From assembly GCA_030041195.1 (NCBI GenBank), contig JASHOI010000025.1, positions 1 to 22,654 of the forward strand: 22,654 nucleotides of DNA. The letters are read 5' to 3'. The notes below the pieces were generated by a model. The model was not told where the DNA came from. It saw only the letters and a list, made by a program, of their open reading frames with translations, and did not search any database. Position 1 is the stretch's first letter. Every line of letters starts with the position of its first letter. This document shows positions 7,551-15,491 of the stretch, in pieces. This DNA is from Streptosporangiaceae bacterium (lineage in GTDB: Bacteria > Actinomycetota > Actinomycetes > Streptosporangiales > Streptosporangiaceae). A program made the translations under genes and the position numbers.

Positions 7551-9791
7551 CTAGAGCTTTTCGATGGGGGCGTACCGCAGCACCAGGTGCTTGATCCCGT
7601 AGTCGCCGCCGAAATCGATCTTGGCTTCGGGGTCGTCGCCGCGGCCCTCGACCGACAGCACGGTGCCGAGCCCGTAGGCATCGTGGTTCACCCGGTCGCC
7701 GGGCGACAGCGACGGCACCGCGCGGTTGCCGACCGCCCGCACCCCTGGCCGCGCGGCCAGGCGCTCCGAGGCGGGCGGTGCGGCGGCCGCCGCGTCCCGG
7801 CGCCATTCGATCAGGCTCTCCGGGATCTCGCTGAGGAACCTCGACTGCTTGTGGTAGGCGGGCCGCCCCCACCAGGTCCGCGCCACCGCGCGGGTCAGAT
7901 ACAGCCGCTCCTCGGCTCGGGTGATCCCGACATACGCCAGCCGCCGCTCCTCGGCAAGCTCCCGCTCGTCGCCGCTCGACCGCTCGTGCGGGAACACGTT
8001 CTCTTCGAGCCCGGTCAGGAAGACCACGGGGAACTCCAGACCCTTGGCGGTGTGCAGGGTCATCAGCGTCACCACGCCGCCGTGATCCGCACCGTCAGGG
8101 ATCTGGTCCGCGTCGGCCACCAGGGCCACCTGCTCGAGGAAATCGGTCAGCGACCCGTCCGGGTTGCGGCTGTCATACTCGCGCGCGACCGAGACCAGCT
8201 CCCTGAGGTTCTCGATCCGGCTCTCGTCCTGCAGGTCGGTGGAGGCCTGCAGCTCGGCCAGATACCCGGAGCGCTCGAGCACGGCGTCGGCCAGGTCCCC
8301 GACCGGGCTGCCGGCCTGCGCGCTCTCCCGCAGCCCGCCGATCAGGTCGTTGAACGCCTCGATCGCCCGGGCGGACCGGGCGGCGAGGTCGGGGATGTCG
8401 GCCGGGCTGGTCAGCGCGCGGGCGAAGCTGATCCGCTGCCGGCTGGCCATCGCCACCACGCACTCCTCGGCGCGGTCCCCGATGCCCCGCTTCGGCACGT
8501 TCAGCACCCGGCGCAGCGAGACCTCGTCGTCGGCGTTGGCGATCAGCCGCAGGTACGCCAGCAGGTCGCGGACCTCGCGCCGCTCGTAGAACCGGACCCC
8601 GCCGACCACCTTGTACGGCAGCCCGGCCCGGATGAAGACCTCCTCAAACACCCGGGACTGCGCGTTGGTGCGGTAGAAGATGGCGACCTGACCCGGCGTC
8701 GCCAGCCCCTCGTCGGCCAGCCGGTCCACCTCCTCGGCCACGAACGCCGCCTCGTCGTGCTCGCTGTCCGCGACGTAGCCGGTGATCGGCGGCCCGTCGC
8801 CCGCCTCGGACCAGAGCTTCTTCGGGACCCGGCCCGCGTTCCGTGAGACGACGGCGTTGGCGGCGGCGAGGATGTTCTGGGTGGAGCGGTAGTTCTGCTC
8901 CAGCAAGATCACCTGAGCGCCGGGGAAGTCGCGCTCGAATTCCTCGATGTTCCGGACCGTGGCGCCGCGGAACGCGTAGATCGCCTGGTCGGCGTCGCCG
9001 ACGACGCAGAGCTCGGCCGGCGGGCTCAACGCGGCGTCGGCCCGGTCGCTGCCGGGCAGCAGCTGCCCGGCGAGCTCGGTGACCAGCACGTACTGCGCGT
9101 GATTGGTGTCCTGGTACTCGTCGACGAGCACGTGCCGGAACCGGGCCCGGTACTCGGCGGCCACGTCGGGGAACGCCTGCAGCAGGTTGACCGTCACCAT
9201 GATCAGGTCGTCGAAGTCCATGGCCCCCGCGGCGACCAGCCGGCGCTGGTACTCGGCGTAGGCCTCGGCCAGCGCCTTCTCCCGGTAGCCGGTCGCCCGG
9301 GCGGCCAGGGTCTCGTAGTCGATCAGCTCGTTCTTGAGGTTGGAGACCTGGGCGGCCATCACCTTCGGCGGGTGGTACTTGGTATCGAGGTCCAGCTCGC
9401 GGCAGACCAGCGCCATCAGCCGCTGCGAGTCGGCCTGGTCGTAGATGGAGAACGAGGACGGGTAGCCGAACCTGGAGGCTTCCCGGCGCAGGATCCGCAC
9501 GCACGCCGAGTGGAACGTCATCAGCCACATGGCCCGCGCCCGGGACCCGGTCAGCGCCGCGGCCCGCGCGGCCATCTCGCCGGCCGCCTTGTTGGTGAAC
9601 GTGATCGCCAGGATCTCCCAGGGCGCCACGCCGCGCTCGGCGAGCAGGTAGGCGATCCGGTGCGTCAGCACCCTGGTCTTGCCCGAGCCGGCGCCGGCCA
9701 CAATGAGCAGCGGGCTGCCCTCGTGCACGACGGCGGCCCGCTGCTGCGGATTCAGCCCTTCCAGCAGGGCGTCGGCGGCTGTGGCGGTCAC
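7551..9791 (-). CDS. pcrA: ATP-dependent DNA helicase PcrA/UvrD1 (superfamily 1A)
   Basis: This is a 3'-to-5' DNA helicase of repair and replication-fork clearance. The 746-residue protein contains the Q motif (LNPQQRAAV, residues 13-21), Walker A AGAGSGKT (32-39), motif Ia ITFTNKAAGEM, Walker B VDEYQDTNHAQY, motif III GDADQAIYAFRGA and motif IV EQNYRSTQ. It also has TLHTAKGLEFPVVFLTGLEE and VGITRAEERLYL near the end of the motor. The C-terminal 55 residues (SPGDRVNHDAYGLGTVLSVE...) form the Tudor-like domain that contacts RNA polymerase in PcrA and UvrD1. Length is normal. The start is GTG 9791 with a poor ribosome binding site, so a slightly different start is possible. Mycobacterial uvrD1 also lies close to sucCD. 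Confidence 0.96.
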   Translation of the reverse strand: MTATAADALLEGLNPQQRAAVVHEGSPLLIVAGAGSGKTRVLTHRIAYLLAERGVAPWEILAITFTNKAAGEMAARAAALTGSRARAMWLMTFHSACVRILRREASRFGYPSSFSIYDQADSQRLMALVCRELDLDTKYHPPKVMAAQVSNLKNELIDYETLAARATGYREKALAEAYAEYQRRLVAAGAMDFDDLIMVTVNLLQAFPDVAAEYRARFRHVLVDEYQDTNHAQYVLVTELAGQLLPGSDRADAALSPPAELCVVGDADQAIYAFRGATVRNIEEFERDFPGAQVILLEQNYRSTQNILAAANAVVSRNAGRVPKKLWSEAGDGPPITGYVADSEHDEAAFVAEEVDRLADEGLATPGQVAIFYRTNAQSRVFEEVFIRAGLPYKVVGGVRFYERREVRDLLAYLRLIANADDEVSLRRVLNVPKRGIGDRAEECVVAMASRQRISFARALTSPADIPDLAARSARAIEAFNDLIGGLRESAQAGSPVGDLADAVLERSGYLAELQASTDLQDESRIENLRELVSVAREYDSRNPDGSLTDFLEQVALVADADQIPDGADHGGVVTLMTLHTAKGLEFPVVFLTGLEENVFPHERSSGDERELAEERRLAYVGITRAEERLYLTRAVARTWWGRPAYHKQSRFLSEIPESLIEWRRDAAAAAPPASERLAARPGVRAVGNRAVPSLSPGDRVNHDAYGLGTVLSVEGRGDDPEAKIDFGGDYGIKHLVLRYAPIEKL

Positions 9792-9853
9792 TCGCTCAAG
9801 CGTAGGCGGTGCCGCCGACAGCCGCCGCTCAGTCGGTCAGTCGGTGCGCCCGG

Positions 9854-11407
9854 TCATTCGTCGGGCACCAGGGTGGGCGTCGCCCTGGTGAGGGTCTGCC
9901 GCTTGAAGAACGCCGGCTGGGTGATCCGGAGGTAGATCCAGAACACGAACCCGGCGAGCGCGGACAGGAACACGATCACGAATACGCCGCCGATCTGCCA
10001 GTGCAGGCCGGGCACCGTGAACATGGTGAAGCTGTTGTCGGTCGCGACGTCGTAGTCCTGCCACATGCTGAAGCCGCCCAGCACCCAGAGGATCAGGCCG
10101 CCGGCCAGCGGGATGATGCCCCGCATCCACAGGTCGCGCGCGTTGCTCAGCAGCGTCCTGCGGTAGTACCAGACGCAAGAGAAGGCGGTCAGCCCGTAGT
10201 AGAACGCGATATAGACGCCGCACGCGGTCACCGCGTCGTAGATCACATCGCCGCCGGACAGGTAGTTCATCAGCGCGTACAGCACGATCGAGATGCCGCC
10301 CATGACCAGCGTAGAAACGGTCGGGGTCAGGTGCCGCCGGTGCATCTTCGCGAACGAGGGCGGCAGCGCCTTGTACGTCGCCATCGACAGCGTGGTCCGC
10401 GCCGTCGGCAGGATCGTGGTCTGGGTTGACGCTGCCGCCGAGGACAGCACCATGAGGATCAGCAGGTGGCTGAGGAAGGTGCCGAAGCCGCTGGTGCCGA
10501 ACACCGAGGAGCCGAGGATCGAGATGACGTCGCCGACGTGCGCGGGGTTGGCCAGGCCGATGCCCTTGGTGCCGATCCCGGCCCACGCCTGCGCGGCGAA
10601 GATCACGATCGCGTAGGTGACGAGCAGGATCACCGTGGACAGGATCGCTGCCCGGCCCGGCGTCTTGCCCGGGTCCTTGGTCTCCTCGTTGACCGACAGG
10701 GCGGTGTCCCAGCCCCAGTAGATGAACACCATCAGGATCAGCCCGGAGGCGAACGCGCTGAACGGGATGCCGAACGGGTTGAGCCAGTTCGCGCTCGGGT
10801 GCAGCGAGACCAGCGGGTGGTGCCCGGTCCCGACCCTGACCAGCGCCACCACGGAGAAGATCAGCAGCATGCCGACCTCGATCGACAGCAGCGCCTTCTG
10901 GAAGTTCGCCGAGACCTCGATGCCGCGGTAGCAGATGTAGGTCATCGCGACGATCCACAAGATGCCGGTCAGCAGCACCCAGCCGCTCGCCGGGTTGTCG
11001 CCGATGCCGTGGGCGTTGAAGAGCAGGAAGATGTACTGCCCGGCGACCTGGGCCAGGCTGGCCATGACCAGGATGTCGGCGGCGACGATCGCCCAGCCCC
11101 CGGTCCACCCCCAGCCCGGGCTGAACGCCCTGGTGGCCCACGTGAACGTGGTGCCGCAGTCCGGGTCGGCCTTGTTCATCTCGTTGTAGCCGATCGAGGC
11201 GAAGATCATCGGGATGAACGCCGCAACGGCGATGGCCGGGGACTTGAGCCCAACGGCGACGACGATGAGCCCGAGCGTCGCCGCCAGGCTGTAGGCCGGC
11301 GCGACCGACGCCGTGGCGATGACGGTGCTGGAGATCAGTCCCAGAGCGCCTGATTTGAGGCCCTTCTCGGCGACCTGCTCCCCAGAAGCTTCTTGGATGG
11401 TGGCCAT
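9854..11407 (-). CDS. APC-superfamily amino-acid/amine permease
   Basis: This is a secondary transporter of 517 residues with about 12 to 14 hydrophobic helices. It has the amino acid-polyamine-organocation hallmarks: a first-helix segment GLISSTVIATASVAPAYSLA, ADPDCGTTFTWATRAF in the helix 2-3 region, and GWDTALSVNEETKDPGKTPGRA, the conserved helix 6-7 loop. ATG 11407 is preceded by AGGAGGGG. The gene is divergent from a saccharopine-dehydrogenase-like and aldehyde-dehydrogenase pair with a shared 229-bp regulatory region. It probably imports the amino acid or amine that these enzymes oxidise. Substrate specificity cannot be read from sequence alone. Confidence 0.92.
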   Translation of the reverse strand: MATIQEASGEQVAEKGLKSGALGLISSTVIATASVAPAYSLAATLGLIVVAVGLKSPAIAVAAFIPMIFASIGYNEMNKADPDCGTTFTWATRAFSPGWGWTGGWAIVAADILVMASLAQVAGQYIFLLFNAHGIGDNPASGWVLLTGILWIVAMTYICYRGIEVSANFQKALLSIEVGMLLIFSVVALVRVGTGHHPLVSLHPSANWLNPFGIPFSAFASGLILMVFIYWGWDTALSVNEETKDPGKTPGRAAILSTVILLVTYAIVIFAAQAWAGIGTKGIGLANPAHVGDVISILGSSVFGTSGFGTFLSHLLILMVLSSAAASTQTTILPTARTTLSMATYKALPPSFAKMHRRHLTPTVSTLVMGGISIVLYALMNYLSGGDVIYDAVTACGVYIAFYYGLTAFSCVWYYRRTLLSNARDLWMRGIIPLAGGLILWVLGGFSMWQDYDVATDNSFTMFTVPGLHWQIGGVFVIVFLSALAGFVFWIYLRITQPAFFKRQTLTRATPTLVPDE

Positions 11408-11528
11408 GGCTCACCCCTCCTGGCAGCGACCCGGCCCTACCGGGTCTGGCACACGGGCGGCGGCGGGACCACCGGGTCCGGTGCGATTATTCGGGCACGC
11501 GGGCACTGCGCATTAGTACCCCAGTGCG

Positions 11529-11548
11529 ACGGTTCTAGCACGAACCGT
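11529..11548. promoter_or_regulatory. Perfect inverted repeat in the divergent permease/dehydrogenase promoter region
   Basis: ACGGTTC and GAACCGT are perfect 7-bp arms around a 6-bp spacer, midway between two divergent genes. It looks like a dimeric repressor or activator site. No regulator gene is adjacent, so the protein that binds it is unknown. Confidence 0.45.
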
Positions 11549-11568
11549 CCAGCGCGGCAACGATTTCC

Positions 11569-11592
11569 GTTGTAACAGCTATGTATCACAAC
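11569..11592. promoter_or_regulatory. Imperfect palindrome GTTGT-N14-ACAAC upstream of the dehydrogenase gene
   Basis: Arms GTTGT and ACAAC flank a partly symmetric 14-bp centre, in the most AT-rich part of this intergenic region and 45 bp before the ATG at 11637. The position and AT content suit a promoter or GntR/TetR-type operator. This is inference from symmetry only. Confidence 0.35.
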
Positions 11593-11636
11593 TGGTACCG
11601 TTCATGCCAGGTCAAGCTGGGTCTAGGATCTCAGCT

Positions 11637-12851
11637 ATGCGGATACTGCTCGTGGGCGCCGGCGGAGTCGGAACGGCATTTGCGCAAATTGCCGCCCGCC
11701 GCCGGTTCGCCGACCTTGTCATCGCCGATTATGACCTGAGCCGGGCCCAGCGCGCCGCCCAAACGGCACCCGACCGGTTCACCGCGCTGCAGCTGGACGC
11801 CCGAGACGAGCAGGCCGCGGCGGCCCTGCTCACCGGGCACGGCTGTGACGTGCTCATGAACGCCACCGATCCGCGGTTCGTGATGCCGCTGTTCCGCGCC
11901 GCGCTAGAGGCCGGCACCACGTACCTGGACATGGCGATGTCCCTGTCCCATCCCAACCAGGATGAGCCCTACGCCAAGACCGGTGTCAAGCTCGGCGACG
12001 ACCAGTTCGCGCTGGCGGCCGAGTGGGAAAACGCCGGAAAGCTGGCCCTGGTGGGCATCGGGGTCGAGCCGGGCCTCTCGGACGTGTTCGCCAGGCACGC
12101 GGCCGACACGATGTTCAGCGAGATCGACGAGATCGGCGTCAGGGACGGCGCCAACCTTGAGGTGGCCGGCTACGACTTCGCGCCAACGTTCTCGATCTGG
12201 ACCACGATCGAGGAGTGCCTCAACCCGCCGGTGATCTGGGAGGCGGGCCGGGGCTGGTTCACCACCGCTCCGTTCAGCGAGCCCGAGACCTTCACCTTCC
12301 CCGCCGGGATCGGCCCGGTCGAGTGCGTCAACGTGGAGCACGAGGAAGTGCTGCTGATCCCCCGCTGGGTTCAGGCTCGCCGGGTGACGTTCAAGTACGG
12401 CCTGGGCAGCGAGTTCATCGGCGTGCTGGAGACCCTGCACAAGCTCGGGCTGGACCGCACCGAGCCGGTGACGGTGGGCGGCGCTGCCGTGTCGCCGCGC
12501 GACGTGGTCGCCGCGTCCCTGCCCGACCCGGCCGCTCTCGGCGACAAGATGACGGGGCTGACCTGCGCGGGCACCTGGGTGACCGGCACCGGCACCGACG
12601 GCGCGCCGCGCGAGGTCTACCTCTACCACGTGGTGGACAACGCGTGGTCCATGGCCGAGTACGGTTCCCAGGCCGTGGTCTGGCAGACCGCGGTCAACCC
12701 GGTGGTCGCGCTCGAGCTGATCGACTCAGGCGCCTGGTCGGGCACGGGCGTGCTGGGCCCCGAGGCGCTCCCGGCGGAACCGTTCCTGGACCTGCTCACC
12801 GAGTACGGATCGCCGTGGGCGTTCGAGGAGCGGACCCCAGCGGGTAAGTAA
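11637..12851 (+). CDS. Saccharopine dehydrogenase-family NAD(P)-dependent oxidoreductase
   Basis: This is a cytosolic Rossmann enzyme of 404 residues. The N-terminus MRILLVGAGGVGTAFAQIA gives the dinucleotide-binding GxGGxG (Gly7-Gly12), then the acidic end of strand 2 (IADYD). MNATDPRFVMPLFRAALEAG and the GIGVEPGLSDVFARHAAD region are typical of the saccharopine dehydrogenase / lysine 6-dehydrogenase / carboxynorspermidine synthase group. The ATG at 11637 (AGGA about 9 nt upstream) is preferred over an ATG at 11604, because the Rossmann strand begins exactly there. The 25-bp gap to the following aldehyde dehydrogenase suggests one operon. A lysine 6-dehydrogenase-like or diamine-related oxidation giving a semialdehyde for the next enzyme is plausible, but the substrate is not proven. 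Confidence 0.85.
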   Translation: MRILLVGAGGVGTAFAQIAARRRFADLVIADYDLSRAQRAAQTAPDRFTALQLDARDEQAAAALLTGHGCDVLMNATDPRFVMPLFRAALEAGTTYLDMAMSLSHPNQDEPYAKTGVKLGDDQFALAAEWENAGKLALVGIGVEPGLSDVFARHAADTMFSEIDEIGVRDGANLEVAGYDFAPTFSIWTTIEECLNPPVIWEAGRGWFTTAPFSEPETFTFPAGIGPVECVNVEHEEVLLIPRWVQARRVTFKYGLGSEFIGVLETLHKLGLDRTEPVTVGGAAVSPRDVVAASLPDPAALGDKMTGLTCAGTWVTGTGTDGAPREVYLYHVVDNAWSMAEYGSQAVVWQTAVNPVVALELIDSGAWSGTGVLGPEALPAEPFLDLLTEYGSPWAFEERTPAGK

Positions 12852-12876
12852 AACGGCACAGTTAGAACGGAGGCTC

Positions 12877-14304
12877 GTGGTGGAAGACTTGCGTAACTTC
12901 GTCGGCGGCCAGGAGACGGACTTCGCCTACGACAAGCGCCTCGATGTGATCAACCCGAGTACCGGGGAGGTCTTCGCCACCGCCCCCATCTCCAGCGAGG
13001 CCGAGGTCACCGCGGCCTTCGCCGCGGCCTCGGACGCGTTCGAGGGCTGGCGCGACAAGACGCCGTCCGAGCGCAGCCTGGCGCTGCTGCGGATCGCCGA
13101 CACCCTCGAGGCGCACGCCGAGCAGCTGGTCGAGGCGGAGTGCCTGAACACCGGCAAGCCGATCGGGCTGACCATGTCCGAGGAAATCCCGCCGATGATC
13201 GATCAGATCAGGTTCTTCGCCGGCGCGGCGCGGATGCTGGAAGGCCGCTCGGCCGGCGAGTACATGAGCGGGTTCACCTCGTACACCCGGCGCGAGCCGG
13301 TCGGGGTCTGCGCCGCGGTGACGCCGTGGAACTACCCGATGATGATGGCGGTCTGGAAGTGGGCGCCCGCGCTCGCGGCCGGCAACACGATGGTGCTGAA
13401 GCCGTCGGACACCACGCCGGTCTCGACACTGCTCATGGCCCAGCTGATGTCCGAGCACCTGCCGCCGGGCGTATTCAACGTGGTCTGCGGTGACCGCGAC
13501 ACCGGCCGGCTCCTGGTCTCGCACCCGGTGCCGCAGATGGTGTCGATCACCGGCAGCGTGCGGGCCGGCCGGGAGGTGGCGGCGGCAGCCGGGGAGAAGC
13601 TGAAGCGGACCCACCTGGAGCTGGGCGGCAAGGCGCCGGTCGTGGTGTTCGACGACGCGGACCCGGCCAAGGCGGCCGAGGCGATCGCGATCGCCGGCTA
13701 TTTCAACGCCGGCCAGGACTGCACGGCGGCCACCCGGGTCCTCACCGCACCCGGCGTGCACGACGGCTTCGTCGAGGCCCTGGTCGAGCAGGCCCGTGGC
13801 CAGACCGTGGGCGGCCCCGACGTGCCCGACGCCGACTTCGGCCCGCTGAACAACGCCAATCAGCTCGACCGGGTGTCCGGGTTCATCCAGCGGCTGCCGG
13901 ATCACGCCCGGGTGCTGACCGGCGGCCACAAGACCGGCGACCGGGGCTACTTCTTCGAGGCCAGCGTCGTCGACGGGCTGCTTCAGGACGACGAGATCAT
14001 CCAGAACGAGGTGTTCGGCCCGGTGATCACCGTGCAGCGGTTCGACGACGAGGACGAGGCCGTGCGGTGGGCGAACGGGACCGAATACGGGCTGGCCTCG
14101 TCGGTCTGGACGTCCAATCACGGGCGGGCGATGCGGATGTCGCGGCGGCTCGACTTCGGCTGCGTCTGGATCAACACGCACATCCCGCTGGTCGCCGAGA
14201 TGCCGCACGGCGGCTTCAAGCAGTCCGGCCACGGCAAGGACCTGTCGATGTACGGGTTCGAGGACTACACCCGGGTCAAGCACGTCATGTCGGCGATCGA
14301 CTGA
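12877..14304 (+). CDS. Aldehyde dehydrogenase, gamma-aminobutyraldehyde / 1-pyrroline dehydrogenase type
   Basis: This is an NAD(P)-dependent aldehyde dehydrogenase of 475 residues. It has TPWNYP with the oxyanion Asn152, the cofactor-site TGSVRAG, the general base Glu248 in LELGGKAPVVVF, and the catalytic Cys282 in GQDCTAATR. It ends with EMPHGGFKQSGHGKDLSMYG, as in aminobutyraldehyde and betaine-aldehyde dehydrogenases. GGAGG at 12869-12873 is followed by two consecutive GTG codons. The second (12880) has the better 6-nt spacing, so the true start may be one codon later. Paired with the upstream dehydrogenase, it probably turns an aminoaldehyde (from putrescine, cadaverine or lysine) into the amino acid. 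The substrate is inferred. Confidence 0.9.
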   Translation: MVEDLRNFVGGQETDFAYDKRLDVINPSTGEVFATAPISSEAEVTAAFAAASDAFEGWRDKTPSERSLALLRIADTLEAHAEQLVEAECLNTGKPIGLTMSEEIPPMIDQIRFFAGAARMLEGRSAGEYMSGFTSYTRREPVGVCAAVTPWNYPMMMAVWKWAPALAAGNTMVLKPSDTTPVSTLLMAQLMSEHLPPGVFNVVCGDRDTGRLLVSHPVPQMVSITGSVRAGREVAAAAGEKLKRTHLELGGKAPVVVFDDADPAKAAEAIAIAGYFNAGQDCTAATRVLTAPGVHDGFVEALVEQARGQTVGGPDVPDADFGPLNNANQLDRVSGFIQRLPDHARVLTGGHKTGDRGYFFEASVVDGLLQDDEIIQNEVFGPVITVQRFDDEDEAVRWANGTEYGLASSVWTSNHGRAMRMSRRLDFGCVWINTHIPLVAEMPHGGFKQSGHGKDLSMYGFEDYTRVKHVMSAID

Positions 14305-14361
14305 GCGCCCAACGACCATGATCGTTTATGTACCCGCCGCCCGCCGCGCTCAAGATCCAAT

Positions 14362-14615
14362 GATCTAGGAGCTTGGTGTGCAGCATGGGCTCGCAGCGCA
14401 ATAACCCGTTGGTTTGCGTCATCACGCTTGCCGGCGCGGCGTCACAGCGACTGGCCGGCTCCGGTGCCGATTCGCCCATCCGCGACAAACCCGGCGCCGC
14501 GCCGCGCCTCAGCCCGCCACCTTCGCGCCCCAGCCCGCCACCTTCGCGCCCCAGCCCGCCACCTAAAAGATCTAGGAGGATCAGCGGCACCATCTGCACG
14601 CGAGGCTCCTAGATC
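14362..14615. repeat. Possible MITE-like element with imperfect terminal inverted repeats
   Basis: The left end reads GATCTAGGAGCTTGGTGTGC then AG and ATGG. The reverse complement of the right end reads GATCTAGGAGCCTCGCGTGC then AG and ATGG. The first 11 bases are identical, and most of the next 15 match with one 1-bp gap. The element is about 254 bp with no coding capacity. No clear target-site duplication flanks it, so mobility is unproven. Confidence 0.45.
14510..14564. repeat. 21-bp tandem repeat, about 2.6 copies
   Basis: The unit CAGCCCGCCACCTTCGCGCC plus C is repeated exactly at 14510-14530 and 14531-14551, followed by the first 13 bases of a third copy at 14552-14564. It sits in the gap between convergent genes, directly before the inverted repeat. 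Confidence 0.9.
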
Positions 14616-14617
14616 TT
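14567..14617. repeat. Inverted repeat with 12-bp perfect arms (possible bidirectional terminator)
   Basis: AAGATCTAGGAG (14567-14578) and CTCCTAGATCTT (14606-14617) are perfect complements across a 27-bp loop. The position between two convergent stop codons suits transcription termination for both strands, but no T-run follows. The right arm is also the right end of the possible MITE-like element. Confidence 0.7.
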
Positions 14618-14670
14618 CGGCGAACCCCGCCGGCAGGCGGCGGAGCCGGGAAAACGGCCATCGTGGCCGA

Positions 14671-15477
14671 TCAGTGGGCTGGTGGACCGCCGAGCAGCGC
14701 GGCGGCGTTGTCGTGCAGCACCGCCGCGAGCTCGGCGTCGCTGAAGCCGAGGCCCTTGGCCGCCTCGAGGTCCGCGACCGGATCGCCGATCGGGTAGTCG
14801 CTGCCGTAGATGACCCGGTCGACGCCGAACTTGCGCAGCACCCAGACGAACTGCTCGACGAACGGCCCGCCGGCCAGCAGGCTCGCGGTCGCGGAGATGT
14901 CCACCCAGACCTGGCGCCGCCACCACGGGTAAGGGGTCAGCAGGTCATAGACGAGCAGCTGCGGGAACGACGGGCCGTGGGCGTGCGCGAGGATCAGCCG
15001 GGCCTCGGGCACCGCCGTCACCAGCCGGACGAACTTGCCCGGCTGGTCGGCGTCCCACGGCGCGTAGGCGTCGAACAGGACCGGTAACCCGACCCCGGCC
15101 GCGCGGCGGACCACGTCGGCGACCGCCGGGTCGGCCACATCGAAGCGCTGGTTGTTCGGGTGCAGCTTGAGCCACTGGCAGCCGGCCGCGGCGACCCGCT
15201 CGATCTCGGCCAGCGCCGCGGCACCGTCGCCGGGATGCACCGAGCACACCGGGAAGAAGAAATCGCCCGAGTCGCTGGCCAGCCGCAGCGTGGCGTCGTT
15301 GCGCCGCCGGGTCTGCGCCATATCCCCTCTCGGGGCGATGACCAGCGCCGCGGCCCGGGTAACCGCGGAGCCAGCGGCCCGCCGGCGGTAGTCCTCCGGC
15401 GGGTGCGGCTCGCCGATCTGCCCCTCCGGATAGAGCAGCGGGTGGGTGTGCGCGTCGATCACTGGCCCGTCGTACAT
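14671..15477 (-). CDS. Amidohydrolase-2 family metal-dependent hydrolase/decarboxylase
   Basis: This is a TIM-barrel enzyme of the amidohydrolase superfamily, about 268 residues. The start MYDGPVIDAHTHPLLYPEG supplies the metal-binding His10-x-His12. Further ligands are likely at His106 (WLKLHPNN), His165 or His167 (LILAHAHG), and Asp227 (VIYGSDYPIGDP). Family members include 2-amino-3-carboxymuconate-semialdehyde decarboxylase, resorcylate decarboxylases and lactone hydrolases. The reaction here is not determinable. ATG 15477 is chosen because the strand leading to HTH begins there and it lies 14 bp after the stop of the upstream aldehyde dehydrogenase; the ribosome binding site is weak. An upstream in-frame start at 15534 would overlap that gene. 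The operon with a benzaldehyde-type dehydrogenase hints at aromatic-compound degradation. Confidence 0.85.
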   Translation of the reverse strand: MYDGPVIDAHTHPLLYPEGQIGEPHPPEDYRRRAAGSAVTRAAALVIAPRGDMAQTRRRNDATLRLASDSGDFFFPVCSVHPGDGAAALAEIERVAAAGCQWLKLHPNNQRFDVADPAVADVVRRAAGVGLPVLFDAYAPWDADQPGKFVRLVTAVPEARLILAHAHGPSFPQLLVYDLLTPYPWWRRQVWVDISATASLLAGGPFVEQFVWVLRKFGVDRVIYGSDYPIGDPVADLEAAKGLGFSDAELAAVLHDNAAALLGGPPAH

Positions 15478-15491
15478 CGCGGATCGCCGCG

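Larger units (their letters stand above)
14305..14670. other. Non-coding spacer between convergent genes, holding repeats
   Basis: This 366-bp gap separates the convergent aldehyde dehydrogenase and amidohydrolase genes. I see no supportable gene. It contains a region bounded by imperfect inverted ends (14362-14615), a 21-bp tandem repeat and a 12-bp-arm inverted repeat, each listed separately. Short open frames across it show low-complexity Pro/Ser/Arg peptides produced by the tandem repeat and have no ribosome binding site. Confidence 0.7.

Noticed and set aside
9830..9845. Tandem CAGTCGGT octamer between pcrA and the permease
   Set aside because: Only two copies of 8 bp in high-GC DNA; likely chance.
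9837..11414. A second minus-strand frame across the APC permease
   Set aside because: It is a frame-shifted shadow without hydrophobic helices; the true frame has the permease motifs and a strong ribosome binding site.
12862..14319. A 485-codon open frame on the minus strand opposite the aminoaldehyde dehydrogenase gene
   Set aside because: It is antisense to a gene with complete catalytic motifs, its peptide is low-complexity Arg/Gly/His/Pro, and it arises from the high-GC third-position bias.
14373..14612. A 79-codon frame with PPPSRPS repeats in the spacer after the aldehyde dehydrogenase
   Set aside because: The repeated peptide is a by-product of the 21-bp tandem DNA repeat, whose length is a multiple of three. 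It has no ribosome binding site and crosses the inverted repeat.
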